DNA of 64,000 nucleotides. Source: an uncultured Oscillospiraceae bacterium. GTDB taxonomy: Bacteria; Bacillota; Clostridia; Oscillospirales; Oscillospiraceae. The notes below the pieces were generated by a model. It was given only the letters and a program-made list of their open reading frames with translations, did no database searches and was not told where the DNA came from. How positions within the stretch are numbered: the first letter of the stretch is position 1; each line of letters begins with the position of its first letter. The stretch spans positions 26,432 through 90,431 of the forward strand of contig CANQZJ010000001.1 in NCBI GenBank assembly GCA_947628315.1. The letters run 5' to 3'. A program made the translations under genes and the position numbers. Positions 40,832-50,032 of the stretch are shown here, piece by piece.

Positions 40832-40857
40832 GGGCGGCCACATGGGGCCGCCCCTAC
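40832..40857 (-). repeat. REP element arm 2 (inverted copy of 40668-40693)
   Basis: GGGCGGCCACATGGGGCCGCCCCTAC is the exact reverse complement of 40668-40693. Confidence 0.85.
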
Positions 40858-40977
40858 GGGCAAAGAAAACCACAGCATCCGTCCATAGGTGCAGATGGTC
40901 ACAAAATAGCACCCCGCCTGGCTGTAATCGTACCCATCTAACCGCAGTATTTTCCGTTCTGTTTCCCTCATCATGTT

Positions 40978-41463
40978 CTATTCTATCGTCACATCGGCGG
41001 CAGTCCCGCCCGTCAGGGCAATCAGCTCCTCCGGGCTGACCTCCACCTGATACCCGATCCTCCCGGCGGACACCAGAATGGTTTCGAACAGCAGGCAGGT
41101 CTCGTCGAAGATGGTGGGGAACCGCTTTTTCATCCCCACCGGGGAGCAGCCCCCGTGGACGTAACCGGTGAGCGGCAGCAGCTCCTTCTGGGGCAGCATG
41201 GCCACCGACTTCTCCCCCGCCGCTTTCGCCGCCTTTTTCAGATCCAGCGTCGCCCCCACCGGGATGGGGAACACATAGTACGCCCCGGACGCCCCGTGGG
41301 TCACCAGGGTCTTGAACACCTTGTCCGGATCCTGGCCGGTCATGCGAGCCACCGTCACCCCGTCCACCGCGCCGTCCCCGTGGGGATAGGTGTGGGCGGT
41401 GTAGGCCACCCCCGCCTGATCCAGCAGGCGCATCACGTTGGTCTTGTCCTCTTTTTTTGACAT
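40978..41463 (-). CDS. ybaK: Cys-tRNA(Pro) deacylase YbaK/EbsC type
   Basis: VFKTLVTHGASGAYYVFPIPVGATLDLKKAAKAAGEKSVAMLPQKELLPLTGYVHGGCSPVGMKK. Confidence 0.93.
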   Translation of the reverse strand: MSKKEDKTNVMRLLDQAGVAYTAHTYPHGDGAVDGVTVARMTGQDPDKVFKTLVTHGASGAYYVFPIPVGATLDLKKAAKAAGEKSVAMLPQKELLPLTGYVHGGCSPVGMKKRFPTIFDETCLLFETILVSAGRIGYQVEVSPEELIALTGGTAADVTIE

Positions 41464-41475
41464 GGCGCGCCTCCG

Positions 41476-42201
41476 CTACCCGATAACGGTCAAACTCCAG
41501 ATGTAGAACCCGAAGATGAATGCGGCAAAGAGCACCCAGCCCACCTTCTGCATGGAGAGGTAGAACTCCGTGGGCTCCGGATCCTTCACGGACAAAAAGT
41601 GCTGCAGCCGGAACAGGGCCATGGGAAAGGCGGTGAACGCCGCCGCGATGCCGGAGAACAGGAACGCCCCCAGCGCCCACAGGATCCAGCTCCCCCGCCG
41701 GGCCAGCCCCGGCCCCCGGGCGAACCTGAAGATGTCAAACTCGTCGAAGTCGGGCTCCGCGTTTCCCACCACAACGGTGATGGGGGCGTGCCACTCCCCG
41801 TCCTCGTCGTACAACGCATAGGAGTTATACGCCCCCCGGAACAGGGTCTCCCCGTCCCGGGTGATCTCCACCCGGGGCCAGGCGTCGCCGTCCCCGTCGG
41901 TGACAGTCCCCTCCGGGTAGTCCACCCGGCAGGCGTGGATCAGGCCGCCGTCCACGGTCAGATCCACCGCCGTCCCCGTCCCGTCCGGGCGGCAGACGAT
42001 AGAGACGGTCTTGCCGTGGATCCTGCCGGTGTAGACGGCGGCATCCCCCTCCTGGGAGGGATACAGCAGCGTCCCCCGGAAACTCACGCCGGGATGGAAC
42101 TGGAACCAGGCAGTGAGAGCGCCGAACACCACCGCCATCACCAACAGCAGGATCAGGATCGTTTTTTGCAGCGTTGTGCGGGGGGAATCGTCCATGGTCA
42201 T
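41476..42201 (-). CDS. Hypothetical membrane protein
   Basis: N-terminal and C-terminal TM segments; 4-bp overlap with the uvrB stop. Confidence 0.75.
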   Translation of the reverse strand: MTMDDSPRTTLQKTILILLLVMAVVFGALTAWFQFHPGVSFRGTLLYPSQEGDAAVYTGRIHGKTVSIVCRPDGTGTAVDLTVDGGLIHACRVDYPEGTVTDGDGDAWPRVEITRDGETLFRGAYNSYALYDEDGEWHAPITVVVGNAEPDFDEFDIFRFARGPGLARRGSWILWALGAFLFSGIAAAFTAFPMALFRLQHFLSVKDPEPTEFYLSMQKVGWVLFAAFIFGFYIWSLTVIG

Positions 42202-44180
42202 TTTCCTCTCAGTTTGATGATCTGATCCCGCAGGGCGGCGGCGATCTCGAACTCCAGCATCTTGGCCGCCTCTTTCATCTCCTTCTCCAGCCGGGCGATG
42301 GTCTCCGCCCGCTGCTGCTTGGTGAGCTGGGCGGCGTTGGGGTCGAAGGCGGCCTTCTCCTCCGGGTTCAGGGCCATCAGCTCCCGCACCGATTTGATGA
42401 TGGTCTTGGGCACGATGCCGTGGGCCTTGTTGAAGGCGTCCTGCTTGGCCCGGCGGCGCTCGGTCTCCTCCATGGCGCTGGCCATGGAGGGGGTGATCTC
42501 GTCGGCGTAGAGGATGACCAGGCCGTCGGCGTTCCGGGCGGCGCGGCCTATCGTCTGAATGAGGGAGGTCTCCGAGCGGAGGAAGCCCTCCTTGTCCGCG
42601 TCCAGAATGGCGACAAGGGACACCTCCGGCAGGTCAAGGCCCTCCCGGAGCAGATTGATGCCCACCAGCACGTCGAACTCGCCCAGGCGCAGATCCCGGA
42701 TGATCTCCATGCGCTCGATGGTGTCGATGTCGTGGTGCATATACCGCACCCGGATGCCGGATGTCTTCAGGTAGTCGGTCAAACTCTCCGCCATCTTCTT
42801 GGTGAGGGTGGTCACCAGCACCCGCTCGCTGCGGGCGGCGCGGGCGTTGATCTCGCCGATGAGGTCGTCGATCTGCCCCTCCACGGGCCGCACCTCCACC
42901 CGGGGATCCAGCAGGCCGGTGGGCCGGATGACCTGCTCCACGATCTGCCCCGCCCGCTCCCGCTCGTACTGGCCGGGGGTGGCGGAGACGTAGATCACCT
43001 GGTTGAGCCGCTGGGTGAACTCGTCGAATTTCAGGGGGCGGTTGTCAAAGGCGCAGGGCAGGCGGAAGCCGTAGTCCACCAGAGTGGTCTTCCGGGCCCG
43101 GTCGCCGTTGTACATGGCGTGGACTTGCGGGAGGGTGGCGTGGCTCTCGTCGATGAACAGCACGAAATCCTTGGGAAAGTAGTCCAGCAGCGTATGGGGC
43201 GGGGTGCCGGGGGCCCGGCCCTCGATCACTCTGGAGTAGTTCTCGATGCCGGAGCAGTAGCCCAGCTCCTGCATCATCTCCACGTCGTACATGGTGCGCT
43301 GTTTGATGCGCTGGGCCTCCACCAGCTTGCCCTCTTTCTCGAAGAAGGCCACCCGCTCCTCCAGCTCTTTGTAGATCTCCTGGATGGCGGCGTCCATCTT
43401 CTCCTTGGGGGTGACGTAGTGGGTGGCCGGCCAGATGGGGATGTTGTTCAGCCGCCGGACGGGCGCGCCGGTGACCACGTTGATCTCGGAGATGCGGTCG
43501 ATCTCGTCCCCGAAGAACTCCACCCGGATGGCGGTGTCCTTCCAGTAGGCGGGCCACACCTCCACCGTGTCCCCCCGCACCCGGAACATATTCCGCTCCC
43601 AGGCGATGTCGTTGCGCTCGTAGCGGATGGCCACCAGCTTTTTCAGCAGCTCCTCGATCTTGATCTCCATGCCCACCCGGAGGGACACCATCATGCTGGC
43701 GAAGTCCTCCGGCTCGCCCAGGCCGTAGATGCAGGACACGGAGGACACCACGATCACGTCCCGCCGCTCCAGCAGCGACGCGGTGGCGGACAGGCGGAGG
43801 CGGTCGATCTCGTCGTTGATGGAGGAGTCCTTCTCGATAAAGGTGTCGGTGTGGGGGATATATGCCTCCGGCTGGTAGTAATCGTAATAGGACACAAAAT
43901 ACTCCACCGCGTTGTGGGGGAAGAACTCCCGGAACTCGGCGCAGAGCTGGGCGGCCAGGGTCTTGTTGTGGGCCAGCACCAGGGTGGGCCGCTGTACCTT
44001 CTCGATGACCTTGGCCATGGTAAACGTCTTGCCGGAGCCGGTGACGCCCAGCAGCACCTGCTCGTCCAGGCCGTTCTCGATGCCCGCCGCCAGCGCCTCG
44101 ATGGCCTCGGGCTGGTCTCCGGACGGTGTGTATTCGGATACCACTTCGAATTTGGGCATGGGGGCGCCTCCTTTCGGCAA
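42198..44180 (-). CDS. uvrB: Excinuclease ABC subunit UvrB
   Basis: [25 protein letters not shown], beta-hairpin, C-terminal UVR motif; 660 aa. Confidence 0.98.
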   Translation of the reverse strand: MPKGGAPMPKFEVVSEYTPSGDQPEAIEALAAGIENGLDEQVLLGVTGSGKTFTMAKVIEKVQRPTLVLAHNKTLAAQLCAEFREFFPHNAVEYFVSYYDYYQPEAYIPHTDTFIEKDSSINDEIDRLRLSATASLLERRDVIVVSSVSCIYGLGEPEDFASMMVSLRVGMEIKIEELLKKLVAIRYERNDIAWERNMFRVRGDTVEVWPAYWKDTAIRVEFFGDEIDRISEINVVTGAPVRRLNNIPIWPATHYVTPKEKMDAAIQEIYKELEERVAFFEKEGKLVEAQRIKQRTMYDVEMMQELGYCSGIENYSRVIEGRAPGTPPHTLLDYFPKDFVLFIDESHATLPQVHAMYNGDRARKTTLVDYGFRLPCAFDNRPLKFDEFTQRLNQVIYVSATPGQYERERAGQIVEQVIRPTGLLDPRVEVRPVEGQIDDLIGEINARAARSERVLVTTLTKKMAESLTDYLKTSGIRVRYMHHDIDTIERMEIIRDLRLGEFDVLVGINLLREGLDLPEVSLVAILDADKEGFLRSETSLIQTIGRAARNADGLVILYADEITPSMASAMEETERRRAKQDAFNKAHGIVPKTIIKSVRELMALNPEEKAAFDPNAAQLTKQQRAETIARLEKEMKEAAKMLEFEIAAALRDQIIKLRGK

Positions 44181-44193
44181 ACGGGCTGTCTCT

Positions 44194-44222
44194 ATGATAG
44201 AACATCCGTTTTAATCTGTCAA
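44194..44222 (-). promoter_or_regulatory. uvrB promoter with LexA/DinR-like box in the spacer
   Basis: Minus: TTGACA-N17-TATCAT; spacer contains AAACGGATGTTC (consensus GAACNNNNGTTC, one mismatch). Confidence 0.65.
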
Positions 44223-44330
44223 GGGAAATCGGGCCGTTTCAGCGGGAAATCCATTTGCTAATCGTACCACAATAGAGCTCTCCCCGCAAGCTGTTTTTGC
44301 CGGGAAACTTTTCTTTTCTCCTCACAGGCG

Positions 44331-44366
44331 GAAAGAGAGCGCCGGATCCCTCCGGCGCTCTCTTTC
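44331..44366 (-). terminator. Terminator of radC
   Basis: GAGAGCGCCGGAtcccTCCGGCGCTCTC with flanking A/T. Confidence 0.8.
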
Positions 44367-45075
44367 AATCATCCAGCAATCCGCTCTCCGCCATGGACAC
44401 CGCCTCGTCGTTGGCGAAGATAAAGTGATCCACCAGCGCCACCCCGGCCTCCGCCAGCAGGGCTTTCAGCCGCCGGGTGGTGGCGACGTCCGCCCCGGAG
44501 GGCAGCGCCACGCCGGACACGTGGTTGTGGGCCAGCACCGCCCTGGTGGCGTTGCAGGACAGCGCCGCCTCCAGCGCCTTGCGGGCTGTGATCTGCACCG
44601 AATCCGCAATGCCCTCCCCCAGCTTTTTCTGGGCGATGACCTTGTTCTTGCCGTCCATGCAGATCAGCCAGGCCATCTCGTCCCGGGCCCCGAAAAACAG
44701 CGGCTTCAGCAGGTTCTCCATCTGGCCGGAGGTGACCACCTGGCCCTCGAAGGAGTACATCTCCTCCAGATACCGGCCGGACAGCTCCACCACCAGGCGG
44801 ATCAGCCCCGTGGCGGCGGGGCCCATGCCCTCCACCGCCATCAACTGCTCCGGGGTAGCGTGGAATACCCCCTTGAGGCTGCCGAACTGGTCGATGAGCG
44901 CATGGGCCAGCTCGTTGACGTCCCTCCGGGGAATGGCGTAGGCCAGCAGCATCTCCAGCGCCCGGTGGTCGGGCATCCCGGTGATGTCGAAGCCCCGCTT
45001 CTGGAACTCCTTCCGCATCCGCTCCCGGTGTCCGGCGTGGGGATTGGCGGGCTTTTTCTTTCTCTCGTCCGCCAC
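44365..45075 (-). CDS. radC: RadC/JAB-domain protein
   Basis: HNHVSGVALPSGADVATTRRLKALLAEAGVALVDHFIFA (HxH...SxxD JAMM). Confidence 0.93.
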   Translation of the reverse strand: MADERKKKPANPHAGHRERMRKEFQKRGFDITGMPDHRALEMLLAYAIPRRDVNELAHALIDQFGSLKGVFHATPEQLMAVEGMGPAATGLIRLVVELSGRYLEEMYSFEGQVVTSGQMENLLKPLFFGARDEMAWLICMDGKNKVIAQKKLGEGIADSVQITARKALEAALSCNATRAVLAHNHVSGVALPSGADVATTRRLKALLAEAGVALVDHFIFANDEAVSMAESGLLDD

Positions 45076-45079
45076 GGTG

Positions 45080-45758
45080 TTACGCCCTGGGGCCGTACTG
45101 GGCCAAATAGCCCTCCATGCGGGCCCTCATGTCGTCGTCAATATAGATCACCCCGTCCACCGGCTTGTTGTGCAGCGCCTCGATGATCTCCCGGATGGTG
45201 ACGATGGGGTACACGGCGATGCCGTAGTCCTCCCGGAGCTCGTCCAGAGTGGTGCAGTCCCGGGTGCCCCGCTCCATGCGATCCACGGAGACAAACAACG
45301 CCTTCAGCTGAACGTCGGCCACCGACTTGAACAGCTCTATGGTCTCCCGGACGGCGGTGCCCGCCGTCACCACGTCCTCGATGATGGCGATGCGATCCCC
45401 CGCCTGGGGCTTGTAGCCCACCATTGAGCCGCCCTCGCCGTGATCCTTGGCCTCCTTGCGGTTGAAGCAGTAGGGCAGGTCACGATTGTAATTGCGGAAC
45501 AGGGACGCGGCGGTGGTCACCGCCAGGGGGATGCCCTTGTAGGCGGGGCCGAACAGGGCGTCGATGCCGTCCGGCATGTGCTCCTGGACGCAGGCGGCGT
45601 AGTAGTCCCCCAGGCGTGCGGCCTGGGCGCCGGTCTTGTAGTTGCCGGTGTTGACGAAATAGGGGGTCTTGCGGCCCGATTTGGTGGTGAAGTCCCCGAA
45701 GGTCAGCACGCCGGAGCGCACCATGAAGTGGATGAATTCCTCCTGATAGGGGGTCATG
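45080..45758 (-). CDS. pyrE: Orotate phosphoribosyltransferase
   Basis: RIAIIEDVVTAGTAVRETIEL PRPP motif; start at 45758. Confidence 0.95.
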
Positions 45759-45839
45759 TCCCTCTCTCCTTTGTATCGGCGGGAACGCCGCTTTTTTCGT
45801 CTGATTATACCATCAGGAGGGATCAGTTGTAAAGGGGCA

Positions 45840-46499
45840 TTACAGCGTTCCCGGCCCGAATGCCGGGATGGCCTGGGGTTCCTCCCCATAGCCCGCGGCG
45901 GCGTCCAGCGCGTCCGCGCCGGGAAGGATACGGCGTGAGCCGTTCCGTTCCACCGTGAGGGTGAAGCCCTCCCCGTCGGCGGTGAACTCCGCCCCGCCGG
46001 GGAGGGGCTGTTTCACCACCGTCCAGCCCATACGCTCCAGCGCCATGGTGAGGGCCGCCGGCCCGTGGACGCAGGCCACCCCGCCCCGGACGAGCCTGTC
46101 CCCCGCCCGGTTCGCCGCCCAGGAGCAGTCCGCTCCGGCCAGCAGATCCCAGGAGCCCACTGTCCCCGTGTCCCCCGCCGCCGGGAGAGGCGCGGGATCC
46201 AGCACACGGCCCTCCCCGTCGTGGAGGTAAATCGTGATCTCCTCCCCAGCCTGCCGGACGAACAGGGCGGAGCCAAAGTTGTAATATCCGGCCAGCCACA
46301 CGCCGCAGGCGGCGCAGGCGCCGTCGTGAAAGCGCACCTCTCCCCCGGACAGCGCCGCCCCGCACCCGGCGGCACGGGCCAGCGCTTTGGCGCCCTCGCC
46401 TCCGGCGGAGCCGATGGCCAGCGTCCCACGCCGGGCCAGCCGGCCCCCCAGCTCAAACAGTTTTCGTCCCTGATGCAACATAAGGGCACACCTCCTCAT
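45840..46499 (-). CDS. Hypothetical protein
   Basis: Single ORF occupying the interval; no family recognised with confidence. Confidence 0.6.
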   Translation of the reverse strand: MRRCALMLHQGRKLFELGGRLARRGTLAIGSAGGEGAKALARAAGCGAALSGGEVRFHDGACAACGVWLAGYYNFGSALFVRQAGEEITIYLHDGEGRVLDPAPLPAAGDTGTVGSWDLLAGADCSWAANRAGDRLVRGGVACVHGPAALTMALERMGWTVVKQPLPGGAEFTADGEGFTLTVERNGSRRILPGADALDAAAGYGEEPQAIPAFGPGTL

Positions 46500-46530
46500 T
46501 TTGAGGAAGTGTGCCCTCTTTTGGTACGAT

Positions 46531-47514
46531 TTAGTCCTTTTTGTACAGCGCCAGCGCCTTTTCCAGCCGGTTTTTGAAGTCCGCCGCCGCCCAGTCCGGG
46601 GAGAGTACCTCCACCCCGTCCTCCAGGCCGAACAGCCAGCCCCACAGGATGGGGCTCACCACCACGTCCAGGGTGACGGTGAAGTGATCCGGCCCGTCGG
46701 GTACCAGCATGACCTCCCGTCCAAAGCGATCCAGCACGATGCCGGCGTAGCGGTTCCGGCACCGCAGCCGCAGGCGGCACGGCGTCCCGGCGTACATGCC
46801 GAAGTGGCGGGAGGCGTAGCCCTCCGGATCCCAGCCCTCTCTGGGCTGCCCCGGCAGTCCGGTGATGACGATGTCGCTCATCTTGTCCACCCGGTAGTGG
46901 CGCAGCTCGTTTCTGGTCTCGTCCCAGCCGGCCAGGTAGTAGTTCTCGTTGTCCCAGATGAGGCCGTAGGGGGTCAGCCTGTACTTGGCGCCGTCCCGGC
47001 GGTAGACCCGCTCTTTGCTCCTGTCATACTCGAAGTATCGGAAGGTCACCACCCGGTTGCCCGCGATGGCGGCGTGGAGCTTGTCCACGTTGTAGAAGAT
47101 ACTCTCGTTCATGGTCTTGATGCGGCGATCCACATACACCTGCCGCTGGAGCTGCCGCGCCTGGTGGACGGAGGCCAGCCCCTCCAGCTTGTGGATCAGG
47201 GCGTCGCTCTTGCGGTTGGTGAGGAACCGGCTGGACTGCACCGCGTCCACCAGCAGCTTCAGCTCCGCCAGCTCGAAGTCCCGCTCCCCGATGAACCAGC
47301 CGCCTCCCTTGCCCCGCTTGCTCTGGACGTCCAGGCCCAGCTGGCGGAGCTGCTCCATGTCGTCGTAGATGCTCTTGCGCTCGGCGGACAGGCCGTGGCG
47401 CTCCAGCTCCTCCTGCATCTCGGCGCGGGAGATGGGGTGATCCTCGTCGCTGCGCTCCAGCAGCAGCTTTGCTAAAATGGGCAGCTTGCGCTTGTAATTG
47501 GCGTTCTTCGCCAT
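46531..47514 (-). CDS. WYL domain-containing transcriptional regulator
   Basis: N-terminal HTH, KYRLTPYGLIWDNENYYLAGWDE WYL core; start at 47514. Confidence 0.9.
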   Translation of the reverse strand: MAKNANYKRKLPILAKLLLERSDEDHPISRAEMQEELERHGLSAERKSIYDDMEQLRQLGLDVQSKRGKGGGWFIGERDFELAELKLLVDAVQSSRFLTNRKSDALIHKLEGLASVHQARQLQRQVYVDRRIKTMNESIFYNVDKLHAAIAGNRVVTFRYFEYDRSKERVYRRDGAKYRLTPYGLIWDNENYYLAGWDETRNELRHYRVDKMSDIVITGLPGQPREGWDPEGYASRHFGMYAGTPCRLRLRCRNRYAGIVLDRFGREVMLVPDGPDHFTVTLDVVVSPILWGWLFGLEDGVEVLSPDWAAADFKNRLEKALALYKKD

Positions 47515-47601
47515 GGCGTATCCCCTCCTTTCGGACATATGGTATCAAAATAGAAGTCCTATATTTGGGGATATTATAACAGGTTCTGCAGGAAAGCGCA
47601 A

Positions 47602-47673
47602 GTAGGGGCCGCCCCATGTGGCGGCCCGATCCCGTGGTTTTCAATGCGGGGCGGCACATAGGCCGCCCCCTAC
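47602..47673. repeat. Inverted REP pair (BIME-like)
   Basis: GTAGGGGCCGCCCCATGTGGCGGCCCG ... CGGGGCGGCACATAGGCCGCCCCCTAC, related to the REPs inside the RAYT. Confidence 0.75.
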
Positions 47674-47674
47674 A

Positions 47675-48538
47675 TTACGGCTCCACCCGCGGGGGCGTCA
47701 CCTTGTCCGGGATCACAGGCTGTCCGGAGAAATCGATATCCAGGCAAAACCCTCCGTCGATGGCGTACCGAACGAACCGGGCGCACAGCTCGCCGGCCCG
47801 GGCGGGGTCGTCGGTATAAATGCCCAGCTTATAGCCCACGCTGTCCGCCACAAAGGACACCTCCCGGCTCACGTTCAGCTCAGTGCCATCGTCCCGCACC
47901 ATATAGCCCGTGTTTTTCAGGGCGGTGATCTCCACCCCCTGCCACTCCGTGTACTGATAGGCCTCGTCGGGAAGGACGACGCAGGAGGGCACTTCGCCGC
48001 CCTTCATGATCTCCAGGGACAGGTGAAGGTTTTCCCCGTCGGCGTGCAGGGAGGCCGCCTGGAACATGCCGTCCTCCGTGAGCCAGAGCACCCCGCCCCA
48101 GTCCAGGTCGTCCCACAGCAAATGATCCTGCATGGGCAACTCCCCGCTGCAGAGGGCAGTCACGTCGGCATAACAGGCGTCCCGGTAGTACGCACTGGGC
48201 GAGGCCAGGCAGTAGTCCTGCCTGGCCAGCCCGGAAGCGTCCACAAAGTTCAGGGCAGGCTCATCCGGCGCGGGCTCAGGGACGCCGGTAGCCGCCTCGC
48301 CAGCACTCCAGCCGCTTGACATATCGACAATTTGAGCATCGGGTACATCCCGCCCGATATGATTTGTTCTCACCGCCCAGGCCCCCACGCCGACGACCAG
48401 CGCCACCAGGGCCGCCGCCAGTCCGCCCCACTTGAGCCAGGGGCTGGGCCGCTTTTGCGGCGCTTTTAAGTTGGTCAGCTTCTCATGGAGGGTGTCGGAG
48501 GCCTTGATCCCGTCCATGTATCTCTTATATCGATCCAT
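47675..48538 (-). CDS. Membrane protein downstream of ECF sigma factor (probable anti-sigma factor)
   Basis: Cytoplasmic N-terminus, single TM, extracytoplasmic domain; abuts the sigma gene. Confidence 0.65.
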   Translation of the reverse strand: MDRYKRYMDGIKASDTLHEKLTNLKAPQKRPSPWLKWGGLAAALVALVVGVGAWAVRTNHIGRDVPDAQIVDMSSGWSAGEAATGVPEPAPDEPALNFVDASGLARQDYCLASPSAYYRDACYADVTALCSGELPMQDHLLWDDLDWGGVLWLTEDGMFQAASLHADGENLHLSLEIMKGGEVPSCVVLPDEAYQYTEWQGVEITALKNTGYMVRDDGTELNVSREVSFVADSVGYKLGIYTDDPARAGELCARFVRYAIDGGFCLDIDFSGQPVIPDKVTPPRVEP

Positions 48539-49007
48539 TCAGAATTCTCCTTTCAGCTTCCGCCGCAGGGCCTCCCGGGCCCGGCTCAGGTCGGAGCGCA
48601 CCGTCCCCGGCCGCCGGCCCAGTATTTTTCCGATCTCCCCGGTGGAGTACCCCTCGTAGTAAAAGAGATGGATCGCCGCCCGCTGATCCGGGGGCAGCTC
48701 CAGAATGGCCTCCACCAGGTCGCCCGTCTCGGCATTGGGGGCGGGGTACACATCCAGCAGTTCCACAGTGGGGTGGCGCCGCCGATCCCGGAGGACGTCC
48801 TTGCAGCGGTTGGCCGTCACCCGCAGCAGCCACGCCTTCTCGTGATTCTCGTCCCGGAAATTCGGGCGCGTTTGCAGATAGCGCAGGAAGGTCTCCTGCA
48901 CCGCGTCCTCCGCCTCCGGCTCCGCCCCCAGGATGGCCAGGGCGGCCCGGTACAGCGTGTTCTCGTATTTGGTAATCAGTTCCTCCAACCGGTCGGACGG
49001 GGTCATG
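48539..49007 (-). CDS. RNA polymerase sigma factor, ECF/sigma-70 family
   Basis: EDAVQETFLRYLQTRPNFRDENHEKAWLLRVTANRCKDVLR; region 4 YEGYSTGEIGKILGRRPGTVRSDLSRAREALRRKL. Confidence 0.93.
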
Positions 49008-49139
49008 CCCTTGCCCCCTTTCACTGATAAAACGCAGAACCGGGCCCGATTGCTGCAAGGGGAGAAAATTTTTGTGGAAAACTCTGTATCGCTATGATAT
49101 ACTGTTTGCAACGATCAATCAACCGAAAGGAGATCGCGT

Positions 49140-49907
49140 ATGGATCAGGAACTCCGACTGGCCGTCCTCATCGACGCGGACAACGCCCCCCGCTCCGCCC
49201 TGCGGGAGATCATGGCGGAGGTAGCCCGGTACGGCGCCGCCACCGTCAAGCGCATCTACGGGGACTGGACGACCCCCAATATGAACTCCTGGAAGCCCCT
49301 GCTGCTGGAGCACGCCATCACCCCCTTCCAGCAGTACAGCTATACCACCGGCAAAAACGCCACCGACTCGGCCATGATCATCGACGCCATGGACGTGCTT
49401 TACTCCGGCAACTGCGACGGCTTCGTGCTGGTGTCCAGCGATTCCGATTTCACCCGCCTGGCCACCCGGCTCCGCGAGGCCGGCATGAAGGTCTACGGTA
49501 TGGGGGAGAAAAAGACCCCCAAGCCCTTCATCGTGGCCTGCGACAAGTTCGTGTACATTGAATCGCTGATCGCGGCGGAGAAGGCCGGCAACGCCTCTCC
49601 CGCTTCTTCCGGCAAGGCCAAAAAGAAGGCCGGCAACACCTCTCCCGCCCCCGAGCCGGAGGCCCAGAGCATGGGCATCAAGGAGCTCATCGCCCAGTCG
49701 GTGGAGGATCTGGCCGACGAGGACGGCTACGCCTATTTAGGCGACCTGGGCAATCTGCTGATGAAAAAGCAGCCCGACTTCGACCCCCGGAACTACGGCT
49801 TCTCCAAGCTGTCCAAGTTCATCTCCTCCCTGGAGGGGTTCGAGACCGACGAGCGGCACAACGCCAACCACCAGGGCACCCAGGTGTATGTCCGCAACAA
49901 AAAGTGA
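49140..49907 (+). CDS. NYN (PIN-like) domain protein with C-terminal OST-HTH/LOTUS domain
   Basis: VLIDADNAPRSALREIM, DGFVLVSSDSDFTRLATRLREAGMKVYGMGE; C-terminal DGYAYLGDLGNLLMKKQPDFDPRNYGFSKLSKFISSLEGFE. Confidence 0.88.
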   Translation: MDQELRLAVLIDADNAPRSALREIMAEVARYGAATVKRIYGDWTTPNMNSWKPLLLEHAITPFQQYSYTTGKNATDSAMIIDAMDVLYSGNCDGFVLVSSDSDFTRLATRLREAGMKVYGMGEKKTPKPFIVACDKFVYIESLIAAEKAGNASPASSGKAKKKAGNTSPAPEPEAQSMGIKELIAQSVEDLADEDGYAYLGDLGNLLMKKQPDFDPRNYGFSKLSKFISSLEGFETDERHNANHQGTQVYVRNKK

Positions 49908-49919
49908 GCCTGTCCCGGA

Positions 49920-49953
49920 CAGGCCCCCGGTTCACGGCCGGGGGCCTGTTTTG
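49920..49953 (+). terminator. Intrinsic terminator
   Basis: CAGGCCCCCGGttcacggCCGGGGGCCTGTTTTG. Confidence 0.88.
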
Positions 49954-50032
49954 TTTACCGGCGCCGCCTTGACTTTTCCGCCGGACTCTGTATAATAGGT
50001 GCGAACTTTCTCCGCCGGAAGGGTGACTGCAT

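Larger units (their letters stand above)
40450..40974 (-). mobile_element. REP-associated tyrosine transposase (RAYT, TnpA-REP, Y1/HUH)
   Basis: YSQAGCYFVTICTYGR, VIMPNHIHVIF (HUH), [33 protein letters not shown]. Confidence 0.92.

Noticed and set aside
42174-44261. 695-aa plus-strand ORF opposite uvrB
   Set aside because: Antisense shadow ORF
44365-45075. RadC considered as a mobile-element or anti-restriction (defence island) marker
   Set aside because: Neighbours are housekeeping genes; chromosomal radC is common
49140-49907. NYN protein considered as a toxin of a toxin-antitoxin pair
   Set aside because: No small partner gene adjacent; the LOTUS fusion argues for a stand-alone RNA-binding nuclease
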